NCBI RefSeq assembly: GCF_037975245.1
Contig: NC_092573.1
Coordinates: 19,505,265 to 19,569,264 of the forward strand
Direction of reading: 5' to 3'
DNA length: 64,000 bases
DNA from: Apostichopus japonicus
Taxonomy: Eukaryota > Echinodermata > Holothuroidea > Aspidochirotida > Stichopodidae
In this document: piece after piece, positions 59,401 to 64,000 of the stretch
How the letters are laid out: every line of letters starts with the position of its first letter
How positions within the stretch are numbered: the stretch's first letter is position 1
Position numbers and translations under genes: made by a program
Notes under the pieces: generated by a model
Database searches by the model: none
Seen by the model: only the letters and a program-made list of their open reading frames with translations
Told to the model about the DNA's origin: nothing

Positions 59401-61268
59401 GCGTCATCAAAGGAATCATTTCAGCAAAAGCCGACTCCTGCTATTTCTTCTCCCGAATCTACCGATTCCGAGGAAATGGGACTTCACCTCTCAGAAACTT
59501 CGTCAAGCTTTGACGAAAATGATTTTCTTGAAGAAAAAGATGAGGAAATATATAGTTTCCGATGGTAATGGAGATATTGGTGTTTTGCCCTAGACGCGTC
59601 GCTGCCGATTGAAGTCCCCAGCAGAACGGCTGGGCTATCCTGAACCGAAACTGGTCGGTTGAGCATAAACAAAACCACCCTTAATAAGACCATAATATGA
59701 TTTAAATCATCTCAAATGTCGATGATCCTGCTACTTAACTTCGTAGCGAAGCTTCTGAAAGTTTGTTACTTACAGTGCAAGGAAAAGGTGACATCTGTAC
59801 AGTGCAAGTGCAACCCTATAGTACTAGTAGTGGTAATATTGGGTCTAGACCATAACTGATAGACGTTGTATAACAGGCTGGCCCGTGTAATTGTATCTTT
59901 CAACTGTTGCATTAAATCATAACACAACGCCACTAAAGAAAAATTGCAGATCTAGTATTGATTATTCTAAAACCAACTGGCTTTAACTTTTGTGTAAAAT
60001 ATTAGGTAACCAATTAAAAAATTGTCATTTGCTGCATCAAGGAGGCCTATATGCTATGGTCATAACAAGTAATCTGGCAATAGTATAGGCCCACAGGCAC
60101 TCGTAACATTGTGTTTGTGTAGTGTTATGAACGAGTCGTGTCCAAATTCTTCTATTTCTGTCATCTTTTGGAAAACTCCAAAACTCCAACAAAACTCCAA
60201 ACACCAAATGTCAATTACTACAGAGCACTGCAACAGTGTAAAGTTGTGTGTTCTCAGACGTTTAAGAATGTAAACAAAGCGTCCCGGAAGTGAGCTGAGT
60301 TCCTCAACTGACCTCACGCCGCATTACCGTATATACAACAATTTTTAGAAAGTTTTTATCACCCTCGAATTTTTGATCGTGTATTCCTCAAGGATGCAAG
60401 CTGACATAAATTGGGTATCATTGGAAAGCTGCGAGTTTACAGAATACGATGATAAAGAAAAATATGTCCATTTCATAACCTCTTTAAGTATTCGGCGAGA
60501 GAAAGGTGTTAGTTGACCGTGCTTTTCCCTTCCGGGGTTCCATTACAATGAAGGAATCCAGGAAATATAGACCAGGCTTTGTTTTAGTCTTCCTTGAAAT
60601 GTTTAAAGTAGTGTAGGTTATTTCATGCTCTGTATACTCTCTAGTGGAAGAAGTCACACCTGCATACTTCCTAATCACTGTGTGCGTCCAGTGTAAAGTT
60701 AGCTCTTGTCTGGTAGGGTGGGATGGGGCTTAGTTTCTCTTTGTTTTTAACTTGTTTCAGACGACGTAGTCTGCAAGCAACTAGACCATTCACCAAGACA
60801 CTCCACACTGCCATACATCTGCAGTAGAGACATGCTAGAAGATTATAGAAACTGCTCATATTAATTGCTAGAAAGTACTTAGATACCAAGAATTGTTAGA
60901 TAACTTGTGCTCTGAGGGACTGGTCGATACTCTGTGGTAGACGACGCAGTTAGGTAATACTGTTTAGGAGAGGCTTGTATATAGACGCCGGCATTCCTAC
61001 CCATGGTTCTGCCATCCATGTGATGGACACCCCCCCCCCCCACCACACACACACCCGCCCGTCCAGTGGATGTCACTCAACCGACTGAGGAATGATTTGC
61101 GCGCGGACAACCGTGGGCTCGCTTCTTCCTGAGTGGCGGATTTTAAGTACATCATGAAAGTGTGCATATATGGAATATACACACACAAAGAAACAAATTC
61201 AATAAACTCACGTAATTCTTCAAGGGACCGTCTTCTATGGCTGTTGACATTAGCTACACAGTGAGTAC
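23099..61268 (-). CDS. C3: Complement C3-like thioester protein, alpha-chain exons (partial gene)
   Basis: Twenty-one minus-strand exons translate to a protein collinear with the alpha chain of vertebrate C3. C3 is the secreted complement opsonin that binds targets covalently through an internal thioester. Landmarks in order are RRRS processing site, anaphylatoxin-like segment, macroglobulin domains, PTGCGEQ thioester, VIHKE histidine, YGGGF..STQ end of the thioester domain, MG8 (GLLTGFIP) and the Cys-rich C345C domain. Exon joins are in phase except between 46999-47069 and 41803-41977. Beta-chain exons should lie beyond the right edge; the last exon is not fixed. Introns carry many transposons, including a Penelope-like element and a LINE in opposite orientation. 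The histidine and C345C domain favour C3 over CD109/A2M-type TEPs. The convertase arginine is missing, so this may be a divergent paralogue. Confidence 0.9.
23740..24317 (+). mobile_element. LINE reverse transcriptase, 5' part (Tx1/L1-like)
   Basis: Frames give KDNKSPGSDGLTAEFYKFFW, RIKRVINKLIGPNQTGFVKG, RFIGENIRCILDTIDYMD and VLVDFEKAFEMLEWAF. These are RT motifs 0-A of the L1/Tx1 type; DFEKAF carries the first catalytic Asp. It is broken by frameshifts near 23930 and 24060, antisense in a C3-like intron, and interrupted at 24318 by the foldback element. Confidence 0.88.
24328..25409. mobile_element. Foldback-like element built of minisatellites, inserted in LINE RT
   Basis: A 1,082-bp insertion flanked by the 10-bp direct repeat CGTACTTTAT (24318-24327 and 25410-25419). 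Its ends are inverted: left GGTTCTAGGACAAAATCC, right (reversed) GGTGACAGGACAAAACCC. Both arms consist of tandem ~15-bp units of ACAAAATCCCCCCGG type in opposite orientation. The centre (about 24590-25080) is a 12-bp GGTACYGGTCAG array. No transposase is present. The design resembles Drosophila FB elements, which have tandem-repeat terminal inverted repeats and about 9-bp duplications. Confidence 0.88.
25420..25870 (+). mobile_element. LINE reverse transcriptase, 3' part
   Basis: Resumes the same RT: NNGFSCHSFPIFRGVRQGCR, LSPCIFILCAEV, then ITIDNNEIRILQYADDTTLF and STSGLSVNYDKT. QYADD is the catalytic YxDD motif. A frameshift near 25555 separates the two pieces. With one copy of the 10-bp duplication removed, it continues the left part in order. 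Confidence 0.88.
25880..27020. other. C3-like intron, nothing recognised
   Basis: AT-rich. One minus-strand frame near 26002-26280 was considered and dropped as a C3 exon. Confidence 0.5.
27033..27182 (-). CDS. C3: C3-like exon: C345C core strands
   Basis: The exon encodes VYSKYGQDAFHNISMSFVV, LRLVYHLKVTNIRQ and KVVNATILDPIRR. Similarity to the corresponding C3 segment is loose, as usual for this domain. Strong splice signals (acceptor ATCCTGCAG, donor GTAAAT) and exact phase on both sides support it. Confidence 0.78.
27385..27575 (+). repeat. ~72-bp tandem repeat, first block
   Basis: Units with CACTATAGCAGTAATGGATC, GAGACCATATCTCCTTGAC and AAATTAAGTCGTATATTCTG repeat about 2.7 times. The same unit resumes at 28105. 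Confidence 0.85.
28105..28505 (+). repeat. ~72-bp tandem repeat, second block
   Basis: About 5.5 further units of the same repeat in the same orientation. The ~530 bp between the blocks is unrelated sequence. Confidence 0.85.
29290..29740 (+). repeat. Degenerate GCTCACT-rich simple repeat
   Basis: Irregular repeats of GTGAGWAGTTGCTCACT type with no fixed period. Located in a C3-like intron. Confidence 0.6.
30143..30220 (-). CDS. C3: C3-like exon: C345C start
   Basis: The exon encodes GECPPCVDRPDTQDLLDAAC and VSAQTYG, matching human ENCFIQ..LEERLDKACEPGVDYVYK. The acceptor is TTTTAAG and the donor GTAAAG. The correct frame is not the longest open frame here; it was set by phase and Cys spacing. 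Confidence 0.88.
31856..31921 (-). CDS. C3: C3-like exon: MG8-C345C hinge
   Basis: A 66-bp exon encodes EECIQFYTEERCNDDPCSCI, matching the Cys spacing of human ESCTRFYHP..LCRDELCRCAEENC. This segment tethers the C345C domain in C3. The acceptor is TTTTATAG and the donor GTAAG. The phase is 2 in and 1 out. Confidence 0.92.
32965..33148 (-). CDS. C3: C3-like exon: MG8 receptor-binding domain end
   Basis: The exon encodes VVEENSFVARYEES, DRSVIFYTDYF, a middle segment, and NAAVRVYDYYDP. These match human VDRYISKYELDKAF, RNTLIIYLDKV and PGAVKVYAYYN. The acceptor is TATTGCAG and the donor GTTTGT. The phase is 0 in and 1 out. Confidence 0.92.
34700..34787 (-). CDS. C3: C3-like exon: MG8 core
   Basis: The exon encodes YLGDTKTSMGIIDFGLLTGF followed by IPDKKSCDK, matching human [20 protein letters not shown] and APDTDDLK. 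This is the most conserved MG8 (receptor-binding) motif of the family. The donor GTACTG is weak; the exon ends in phase 0. Confidence 0.93.
35105..35385. repeat. Compound microsatellite (TA)n, (CAGA)n, (TAGA)n
   Basis: About 90 bp of TA, then about 150 bp of CAGA/TAGA tetranucleotides, ending 25 bp from a C3-like exon donor. Confidence 0.95.
35410..35564 (-). CDS. C3: C3-like exon: CUB/MG8 boundary
   Basis: The exon encodes VEVKYYEDSNDRRNLCPFDI, an Arg/Lys-rich turn and VNDELLINIEVS. It corresponds to human [20 protein letters not shown] and ILEICTRY. The acceptor is CACTATAG and the donor GTAAG; it ends two bases into a Ser codon. A long TA/CAGA microsatellite lies immediately downstream. 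Confidence 0.88.
35565..36470. other. C3-like intron, nothing recognised
   Basis: Short frames on both strands show no domain match. Confidence 0.4.
36500..37560 (+). repeat. Poly-C dispersed repeats with GCGCCA hairpin (two units)
   Basis: Two units each contain a GTGCCATTTCC/ATCTGGGAG-like segment, TTTTCT, then a CGCTCCGCGCC / GGTGGCGCTCCGC hairpin and CTTAGATAGT (about 37072-37171 and 37402-37504). Poly-C runs of 8-16 are at 36541, 36877, 37201 and 37518. The same family recurs at 52.85-54.05 and 62.5-63.78 kb, always in this orientation. Confidence 0.75.
38022..38090 (-). CDS. C3: C3-like exon: CUB strand
   Basis: A 23-codon phase-0 exon encodes VSNENIKDQLVVKTQG and GVGIGTLN, matching the GxGxGTLxV motif of C3 (human GKGQGTLSV). 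The donor is the weak GTACGG. Joining to 35410-35564 gives GTLNVEVKYYE, as expected for the family. Confidence 0.85.
38251..38403 (-). CDS. C3: C3-like exon: thioester domain to CUB
   Basis: A 51-codon phase-0 exon begins DTVIALQSLSEFSAL, directly continuing STQ as in human STQATFMVFQALAQY. The rest has a CUB-like alternating pattern ending KTVE. The acceptor is TTATCCAG; the donor GTACAT is non-ideal. Confidence 0.88.
39277..39476 (-). CDS. C3: C3-like exon: end of thioester domain
   Basis: The exon encodes ISRAWGEDIQQQ, SVETTGYALLAQIELG and WLSTQQNYGGGFVSTQ, matching human NVEATSYALLALLQLKD and WLNEQRYYGGGYGSTQ. The YGGGF..STQ motif is conserved across C3/A2M proteins. The donor GTAAG follows the Gln codon in phase 0. 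Confidence 0.93.
40380..40760. other. Purine-rich intron stretch
   Basis: GGGATAGGTGACTGGGAATATGA-like near-repeats and long GA-rich runs. No gene recognised. Confidence 0.4.
41803..41977 (-). CDS. C3: C3-like exon: thioester domain
   Basis: The exon encodes KDRATYYLESQLAGLQRPYV, IAVVTYALALMDSDK and HAVQDP, matching human [28 protein letters not shown] and RWEDPG. The acceptor is ATTTTAG and the donor GTAAG. It ends with one base of a split codon, in phase with the next exon. Confidence 0.93.
42103..43385 (+). mobile_element. Penelope-like element, 5'-truncated copy with GIY-YIG endonuclease
   Basis: The end of the reverse transcriptase ORF reads DANQYFHSLKLPSRHCKSGI, ALRLLRICSNNSSF and NLPPLQQITSNN. 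It continues open to 43013 through DLISCRDCGIQYVGETKTTL-type GIY-YIG sequence and ends at a TAA. A pyrimidine-rich 3' region and a hammerhead-like motif follow. A frame change occurs near 42290-42360. The copy lies in a C3-like intron, antisense to the gene. It shares its 3' end with the copy at 1990-3110 up to about 43385, where the two sequences diverge. Confidence 0.88.
43327..43364 (+). ncRNA. Hammerhead-ribozyme-like motif, second copy
   Basis: This is the same motif as at 2014-2053, at the same place in the second Penelope-like copy. One base of stem II differs (GATCC against CGATC), which breaks a base pair. The same core departures are present in both copies. Confidence 0.45.
43542..43599 (-). 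CDS. Candidate extra C3-like exon
   Basis: The flanking exons are out of phase by one base. A 58-bp segment here with a strong acceptor (CTTTTTCAG) and donor GTAAAT restores phase exactly. It would add about 19 residues (SPHAAWGESSMPLKSIIRW) that have no counterpart in human C3. No homology supports it. A one-base sequence error in a neighbouring exon is an equally good explanation. Confidence 0.3.
43990..44290. repeat. Probable dispersed repeat fragment
   Basis: Contains GACATCATAAGTCACAGTGG and CACACGCAAGCACACACA segments of a type common in interspersed repeats. No internal second copy is visible in this window, so confidence is low. Confidence 0.3.
44950..45490 (+). repeat. ~160-bp tandem repeat, about 3.3 copies
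   Basis: CAGATATATGACATTTCC recurs at 45099, 45260 and 45420, with an eroded unit starting near 44940. Each unit carries GGCGGCCATCYTGGATTTTG and CCGCCATCTTGGAAG, an imperfect palindrome. Confidence 0.9.
45712..46402. mobile_element. MITE-like element with CATAGGCGTAGGA inverted ends
   Basis: Starts CATAGGCGTAGGAAGCGGGG and ends GGCTCCTACGCCTATG. Poly-G and poly-C tracts sit just inside the ends. It contains three ~90-bp subrepeats around CTGAGAATTTTTCGGGYACC. No transposase frame. Related elements are at 62809-63104 and 63897 onward. Confidence 0.75.
46999..47069 (-). CDS. C3: C3-like exon: thioester domain
   Basis: A 71-bp exon (acceptor TTTTTCAG, donor GTGAGT) encodes GGINGDIAMTAFTLITMAEC, matching human [25 protein letters not shown]. 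It ends with two bases of a codon, which does not fit the recognised next exon at 41803-41977. Confidence 0.9.
47410..47569 (-). CDS. C3: C3-like exon: thioester domain with catalytic histidine
   Basis: The exon encodes LTAFVAKVFCQASELT, IRWIVNNRQRHNGAF and EGQSVIHKETT, aligning with human LTAYVVKVFSLAV, VKWLILEKQKPDGVF and EDAPVIHQEM. The His in VIHKE is at the position of the C3 histidine that speeds transfer of the acyl group to hydroxyls. Target attachment should therefore be C3/C4B-like. The donor is GTTAGT and the exon ends in phase 0. Confidence 0.93.
47857..48031. mobile_element. Short MITE-like insertion in a GT microsatellite
   Basis: About 175 bp with imperfect inverted ends (TTTTGTATTCTGACCTAGGA; reversed right end TTTGTATTACATTCAGACCG). 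GTGTGTGT runs lie on both sides, as if the target repeat was split or duplicated. Confidence 0.55.
48508..48583 (-). CDS. C3: C3-like exon: thioester domain helix
   Basis: A 76-bp exon between acceptor TTCCTGTAG and donor GTGCGT encodes VTKYRHANGSFSAFLGRPG and splits the Trp of GSTW with the next exon. It corresponds to human C3 [21 protein letters not shown]. It is too short for an ordinary ORF search and was found by walking the gene in phase. Confidence 0.88.
49032..49098 (+). repeat. tRNA-like SINE head
   Basis: ATGGCTCAGTTCGTAGAGCG resembles an A box and ACTGGTCGAATCC a B box at tRNA spacing. The acceptor arms do not pair well, so this is taken as a SINE fragment. Confidence 0.5.
49970..50158 (-). 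CDS. C3: C3-like exon: thioester motif
   Basis: The exon encodes GSPLGPAMTAV and then the hallmark QPTGCGEQIM followed by LAPNVYVLKYL. The Cys and Gln of GCGEQ form the intramolecular thioester in C3, C4, A2M and TEPs, and the flanking sequence is typical of the thioester domain. The exon ends at ISS before the weak donor GTTCGT. Phase is 2 in and 1 out. This exon is the strongest single diagnostic feature in the window. Confidence 0.97.
50371..50421. repeat. (TA)n microsatellite
   Basis: About 25 TA units in a C3-like intron. Confidence 0.95.
50744..50845 (-). CDS. C3: C3-like exon: CUB N-terminal segment
   Basis: The exon encodes RWDAENAAQLSCFDIALPP and VVPGTESCHISIT, aligning with the human C3 stretch [20 protein letters not shown]. 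The acceptor CCTGATACAG follows a pyrimidine-rich tract; the donor is GTAAG. The phase (2 bases in, 1 base out) matches both neighbours. Confidence 0.85.
51408..51507 (-). CDS. C3: C3-like exon: MG7-CUB linker
   Basis: This 100-bp exon begins AEGIERTFHHSVLLNPQG, matching the human C3 motif PEGIRMNKTVAVRTLDP just after MG7. The acceptor is CCATAAG and the donor GTAAG. It starts in phase 0 and ends in phase 1, splitting a Cys codon with the next exon. It lies 80 bp from the inverted-repeat transposon at 51587-54465. Confidence 0.85.
52350..52845 (-). pseudogene. Uncharacterised transposon ORF, C-side piece
   Basis: Reads DELFVGLEEFTFAIYGRPRF, NVDLAMLPPCRGVLQQHI, CRVNYQVAIWRRAY and SPTDGHGW. 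After a frameshift near 52485 it continues ALVDEVEVLDPSCESDDEDS and ends in an acidic, serine-rich tail with a stop at 52350. It is the downstream half of the ORF at 54046-54182. No catalytic motif is recognised. Confidence 0.65.
52845..54045 (+). repeat. Nested poly-C dispersed repeat (two GCGCCA units)
   Basis: Contains the TTCGCGCCAACTTATGGTGG unit at about 53080 and the TGCGCGCCAACCAATGGTGG unit at about 53968. The intervening ~400 bp matches 63160-63600. It interrupts the ORF halves on either side. Confidence 0.8.
54046..54182 (-). pseudogene. Uncharacterised transposon ORF, N-side piece
   Basis: Reads CTALLALHAFTHFDTTTAFR followed by GKGKVKPIKVMQKLPNIG. The HAFTxxDTTxAFxGKGK motif is one I recall from repeated ORFs of unknown function in many invertebrate genomes. 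The frame runs into the nested repeat after LPNIG. Confidence 0.65.
55131..55340 (-). CDS. C3: C3-like exon: MG7 segment
   Basis: This is a 70-codon phase-0 exon between acceptor ATGGCAG and donor GTGAGT. It encodes VEMFLKTPPEI, a stretch rich in beta-strand patterns (VTYVVIGVKVGEWPITVGIES), and VVRKKLNVI. It corresponds to the human C3 region from VRVELLHNPAF through VEVKAAVYHH to VRKSLKVV. Order and phase fit both neighbours. Confidence 0.9.
56920..57187 (-). CDS. C3: C3-like exon: MG6/MG7 segment after anaphylatoxin
   Basis: The exon encodes MTTWSIQAFGLHE, MCVIEPTELVV and LPYSVKRNEHVEIQAVVFNY, which track human C3 ITTWEILAVSMS, ICVADPFEV and [20 protein letters not shown] almost residue for residue. 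The acceptor is TTACACAG and the donor GTAAG. It enters after a split Ser codon and ends in phase 0. This is one of the clearest family matches in the window. Confidence 0.95.
57476..57806 (-). CDS. C3: C3-like exon: anaphylatoxin-like segment and alpha' N-terminus
   Basis: This 331-bp exon (acceptor ACATACAG, donor GTAAG) encodes KISACSKGHRRF, RRARTRF, IFIACCKKAE and VPDSWAFDV. These align with C3a motifs RKCCEDG, QRRTRF and FLDCCNYI, and with FPESWLWNV. The pattern AC-x2-G-x7-SC..E-x7-CC follows the anaphylatoxin signature, but the first Cys of the first pair is Ala and the lone Cys before the last pair is Glu. About eleven extra residues separate RRARTRF from the last Cys pair. At the position of the C3a terminal Arg the sequence reads DLAGF-GS, so the canonical convertase site is absent. 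Confidence 0.9.
58200..61200. other. C3-like intron with no recognised gene
   Basis: Plus-strand frames near 58521-58610 (LTIQQLEDDDIAESEEDSDD) and 59425-59570 (SSFDENDFLEEKDEEIYSF) are strongly acidic, like N-termini of some transposases, but carry no diagnostic motif. Nothing else is seen. Confidence 0.4.
61212..61268 (-). CDS. C3: C3-like exon: beta/alpha chain processing site
   Basis: Acceptor TTGATAG and donor GTGAGT bound 57 bp encoding THCVANVNSHRRRSLEEL. The RRRS run corresponds to the furin-type beta/alpha junction of C3 (human RRRR-S). The exon starts with two bases of a split codon and ends with one, which joins in phase to the exon ending at 57806. The single Cys just before the basic run fits the beta-chain C-terminal Cys of C3. 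The assignment rests on position, phase and motif because the exon is short. Confidence 0.75.
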
Positions 61269-61347
61269 CTATCAAGATCAAATTAAATGATATAGTTGTA
61301 CATATTATTAACTGGTTTTGATCCTCTGAACAGACAAAGTGTTCATA

Positions 61348-61412
61348 GCCTATGGTTGGTTAGTGTGTCCGCTCATAATGCGGGAGGGCCAGGTTCGAAT
61401 CCCGATGGAGGC
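61348..61412 (+). repeat. tRNA-derived SINE head
   Basis: GCCTATG and TGGAGGC form a mostly paired acceptor stem. TGGTTGGTTAGTGTGTCC is A-box-like, CCGC/GCGG forms an anticodon-like stem around a CAT-containing loop, and GGTTCGAATCCC is a perfect B box. The T at position 33 is missing, so a working tRNA is unlikely. A second B-box fragment (GGGTTCGAATCCCG) lies at 61741. Confidence 0.6.
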
Positions 61413-61868
61413 TGGAAGTTTTTTCATTGTTCTGTGTTTTGGGACTCATTACCGTTTCAAGATTGTATGCTTATATATTCGTTTGCCTTGGCCGATTATT
61501 TCCATTTCATTTGGGACAGTTCTGTTCAAAGTATCTCTTTCGAGATGAAGCTGCAACATTCACAGATGATTTCGAGTTGGTTAGCATCATGATTGATTAC
61601 TAAAGAAAGGCAACAGAACTAGCATTGTTGGATACAGATAGCAAAAGCATACAGTCGAATAATGACCTTCTTTACTGAGTCCATTTGGCCGGGCAAAGTA
61701 TCAACAGCTTCGTTTTTAAAGGTGTCTGCATATAAAGCCCGGGTTCGAATCCCGTTGGAGGTCGAATATATACATATGACCTCGAGTTGTTTATAATCAT
61801 GTTTGATCTCTAGAGTATGGCAAAATTGTCACTAAACAGAACTAGTATTGCTCGATTCAGTGAAAACA

Positions 61869-61871
<3 letters not shown>

Positions 61872-61952
<81 letters not shown>

Positions 61953-61959
61953 TATATAC
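61872..61959. repeat. (TA)n microsatellite
   Basis: About 44 TA units with one interruption, followed by GC-rich sequence and a long purine-rich AAGAAGAAAG tract to 62145. Confidence 0.95.
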
Positions 61960-62499
61960 ACAGGCGCGTATCCAGGGGGGCGTTGGGGGCGCGCGCCCCC
62001 CGGGTAAGAAAAAGAAGAAAGATAAAAAAGAGAAGAAAAAAGGGAAAAAAGAGGGGAAAGAAGAGGAGGAGGAGGAGAGGAAGGAAGGGAAAAGAAAAAG
62101 AAGAAAGAGAGAAAAGGAGAAAAGGAGAAAAGGAGGGAGTAAAAGACAGACGCCAAGACACAGGGAAGAGGAACAGGAACAGTGACATCATTACAGCGCT
62201 GATCCCTATTATATACCCATGGCTGAGTAGCCAGTGACGGATCAAGGATTTCGGAAGGGGCGTGCGCCTGACACTACCCCTTACACCTACAACTCCATTT
62301 TTGACGGTTCCATTTTTCCTCTCTCACTAATGTATCTATATATATACTACTGCATAATGGTCTATCATAACGCGTGTATGTGTTTATGGACGCCTTAAAC
62401 AATTGTGCTATGAAACCAAGTGTGGCTGGTCTCGAACTCGACCGAGTCGTGGGGAACATGACGCATTTCGGGAAGGGGGCAAGCGCCCCCGAGCATATT

Positions 62500-62700
62500 T
62501 TTTATGATTTCACTAGTAATTTTAAAATAGAAAATGCTTAGATGCAACTTTCAAGGCCTGGAAAGTGTCATTTCCAGCGATATGGGAGGCATTTTTGCCC
62601 AAAATTTTCTTGTACGCTTCGCGCCAACTCATCGTGGCGCTACGCTATGATAGTTTGCCTACAGGCTTCGCCCCTCCATTGGCAAATTCTTCGCTACGCG
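62500..62700 (+). repeat. Poly-C family unit with GCGCCA hairpin
   Basis: AAAGTGTCATTTCCAGCGAT, TTTTCTTGTACGC, TTCGCGCCAACTCATCGTGG and CGCTACGC match the units at 37.1, 37.45, 53.08, 53.97 and 63.7 kb in the same orientation. Confidence 0.8.
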
Positions 62701-62808
62701 TCTGTTCGAATTTGTAAAGCACACAGCAGATATCACATCATATCAGTGAGCATGAAAATGGCGGTTCCATGATGAACAGCCTCAAAAACTGTCGATGTGT
62801 TTAGTCAA

Positions 62809-63104
62809 ATGCGTAGGAGCCCAATTTGATTTGGGGGCTGTAACGACTTGCCCGAAAAATAGGATAAATTTTTCGCGCGCTCAGCGAAATATAAGCAAGC
62901 ATCGGTTATTACATCGCATGCCATCGAGTACCGTACGGTCCGTGCAAGTTGCGCAGTATACCGCGGGATGCTAATGTAAACAACGAAATGTCTTATGTAG
63001 ATGGAGAAAAAGCATGGAGGTCCAATTATGTCAAATTCTCTTTTACATTAGTAATGGCTAAGTAGTCGGCCAAGCAGCCCCCCCCCCGGCCTCCTACGCC
63101 TATG
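62809..63104. mobile_element. MITE-like element with GCGTAGGAGCC inverted ends
   Basis: Starts GCGTAGGAGCCCAATTTGAT and ends GGCCTCCTACGCCTATG. GGCTGTAACGACTTGCCCGA matches, inverted, the right part of 45712-46402. About 295 bp, no ORF. Confidence 0.7.
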
Positions 63105-63159
63105 TGTGTAGTGTTCGGTTTCGGAATATCTGGTATTTTTTCATTTCCTTCAACCAAGT

Positions 63160-63780
63160 TTTATAAAAGCCTTTATAAGAGGTTTTAATATTTGTACACC
63201 AATAAATTAACTGTGTCTGAATTTTTGAAAATTTCCTGACGAACATTCTTCATCATACTTCCCTCTACTCGTGTAATATTAACCGGTCTGTTAGGGGTTG
63301 AAGGAGGCTTTTCTATATTGGTTGTCCATAGATGACACTTTTTGCAACATTATGGGTATGTTTTGAAGTGAGTTTATTCACGAGAAATGTGAATTTTCAA
63401 ATTCTGAACAAATAATGGGCTTAAAACCTTGAAAAGTGGGGCTGACGGGTATTGTGGGCCGTTACGTAGTATTACCTACAAAAGCAATGATCCACAGGAC
63501 ACCACAGGACATTCGATGAGGTCGAACATGATGTGTGACTGGTGACAACCTTGAAAAGGTTATGGATGGAAAAAAAACTATTGGAAAATACTTGGTTCTC
63601 AGGCAAAAAGTGTACATCTGGTTGGTCATTTTCAAGCCCGAGAAGTGCCATTTCCGGTGATCTTGGGGGTATAGAAACCAGAAATTTTCTTGTACGCTGC
63701 GCGCCAACCAATGGTGGTGCTCTGCTTTGATAGTAATTCGCCTGCATCCAAGCAAATGTCCCCCCCCCCATATTTGAAAC
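63160..63780 (+). repeat. Dispersed repeat, second copy of 53460-54045
   Basis: ACACCAATAAATTAACTG, ATTCTTCATCATACTTCCC, GAAAAGTGGGGCTGACGGG, GAGGTCGAACATGATGTG and CATCTGGTTG follow in the same order as in the 53-54 kb copy. It ends with the GCGCCA hairpin unit and poly-C. A TA/TG microsatellite follows at 63783-63840. Confidence 0.85.
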
Positions 63781-63840
<60 letters not shown>

Positions 63841-63896
63841 TAATGAAAAGAGTTGGTTAGCATCATATTTGAACTCCAGAGTAAGGCAAAATATGC

Positions 63897-64000
63897 AAGG
63901 GCGTAGGAACCGGGGGGGCTGGGGGGGCGCCAGCCCCCCAGTGAAAAATGTGGAGGGGCGGAAGTATCATTCCGCCCCCCCCCCCGGTTCGCAAGCCAGA
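63897..64000. mobile_element. MITE-like element start, cut by window edge
   Basis: GGGCGTAGGAACCGGGGGGG matches the terminal sequence of the element at 45712. It continues past the right edge. Confidence 0.6.

Noticed and set aside
61348-61412. Functional tRNA-Met
   Set aside because: Cloverleaf is imperfect, T33 is absent and a second B-box fragment nearby suggests a repeat.
61817-62245. Long frames of 120-137 residues on both strands
   Set aside because: They are translations of a TA microsatellite and a purine-rich tract.
1-64000. CRISPR array, operon or bacterial system
   Set aside because: Tandem arrays have no spacer structure, genes are spliced, and repeats are those of an animal genome.

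Overview
This window is intron-rich, AT-rich animal DNA full of transposable elements. It has no bacterial-style gene packing. The protein evidence (a C3-family complement gene with GT..AG introns) together with a Penelope-like element, LINEs, tRNA-derived SINEs and many foldback/MITE-like elements fits a marine invertebrate deuterostome. An echinoderm, perhaps a sea cucumber, is my best guess, but the species is inference.

The main gene lies on the minus strand from about 61.27 kb down to about 23.1 kb. It is the alpha-chain half of a complement C3-like thioester protein, and I could place 21 exons with matching splice phases (61212-61268 down to 23099-23249). The exons carry, in order, an RRRS-type beta/alpha processing site, an anaphylatoxin-like region, the C3/C5-type macroglobulin segment, the GCGEQ thioester, the catalytic-type histidine (VIHKE), the rest of the thioester domain, the CUB/MG8 segment, the receptor-binding domain and the C345C (NTR) domain. 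One further 58-bp exon (43542-43599) is proposed only because it repairs the reading phase. Exons for the N-terminal beta chain lie beyond the right edge, and I could not fix the terminal exon. Unusually, the C3a release site has Phe where C3 has Arg, and the anaphylatoxin cysteine pattern is altered.

Further left on the minus strand, 16947-17395 holds the C-terminal part of a serpin, including the hinge and reactive loop. Its upstream exons were not found.

The rest is repeats. From left to right: a short tandem array (40-330); a Penelope-like element remnant on the minus strand (2.0-3.1 kb); a transposon ORF fragment (3.55-3.88 kb); tRNA-like SINE heads (5.7-5.9 kb); a 1,575-bp foldback element with TA target duplication (8619-10193); a 190-bp tandem repeat (10.89-11.34 kb); a 72-bp GGTAAA/TTTACC minisatellite (12.44-13.08 kb); a SINE and a broken LINE (13.56-16.5 kb); and a second foldback element (17903-20091).

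The introns of the C3-like gene hold the remaining elements. These are a Tx1/L1-like LINE split by a minisatellite-built foldback element with a 10-bp target duplication (24328-25409), a 72-bp tandem array in two blocks (27.4-28.5 kb), a second Penelope-like copy (42.1-43.4 kb), a 160-bp tandem array (44.95-45.5 kb), several MITE-like elements, and a 2.9-kb inverted-repeat transposon with another repeat nested in it (51587-54465). The right end (62-64 kb) is made of poly-C-bearing dispersed repeats also seen at 36-37, 45-46 and 52-54 kb.
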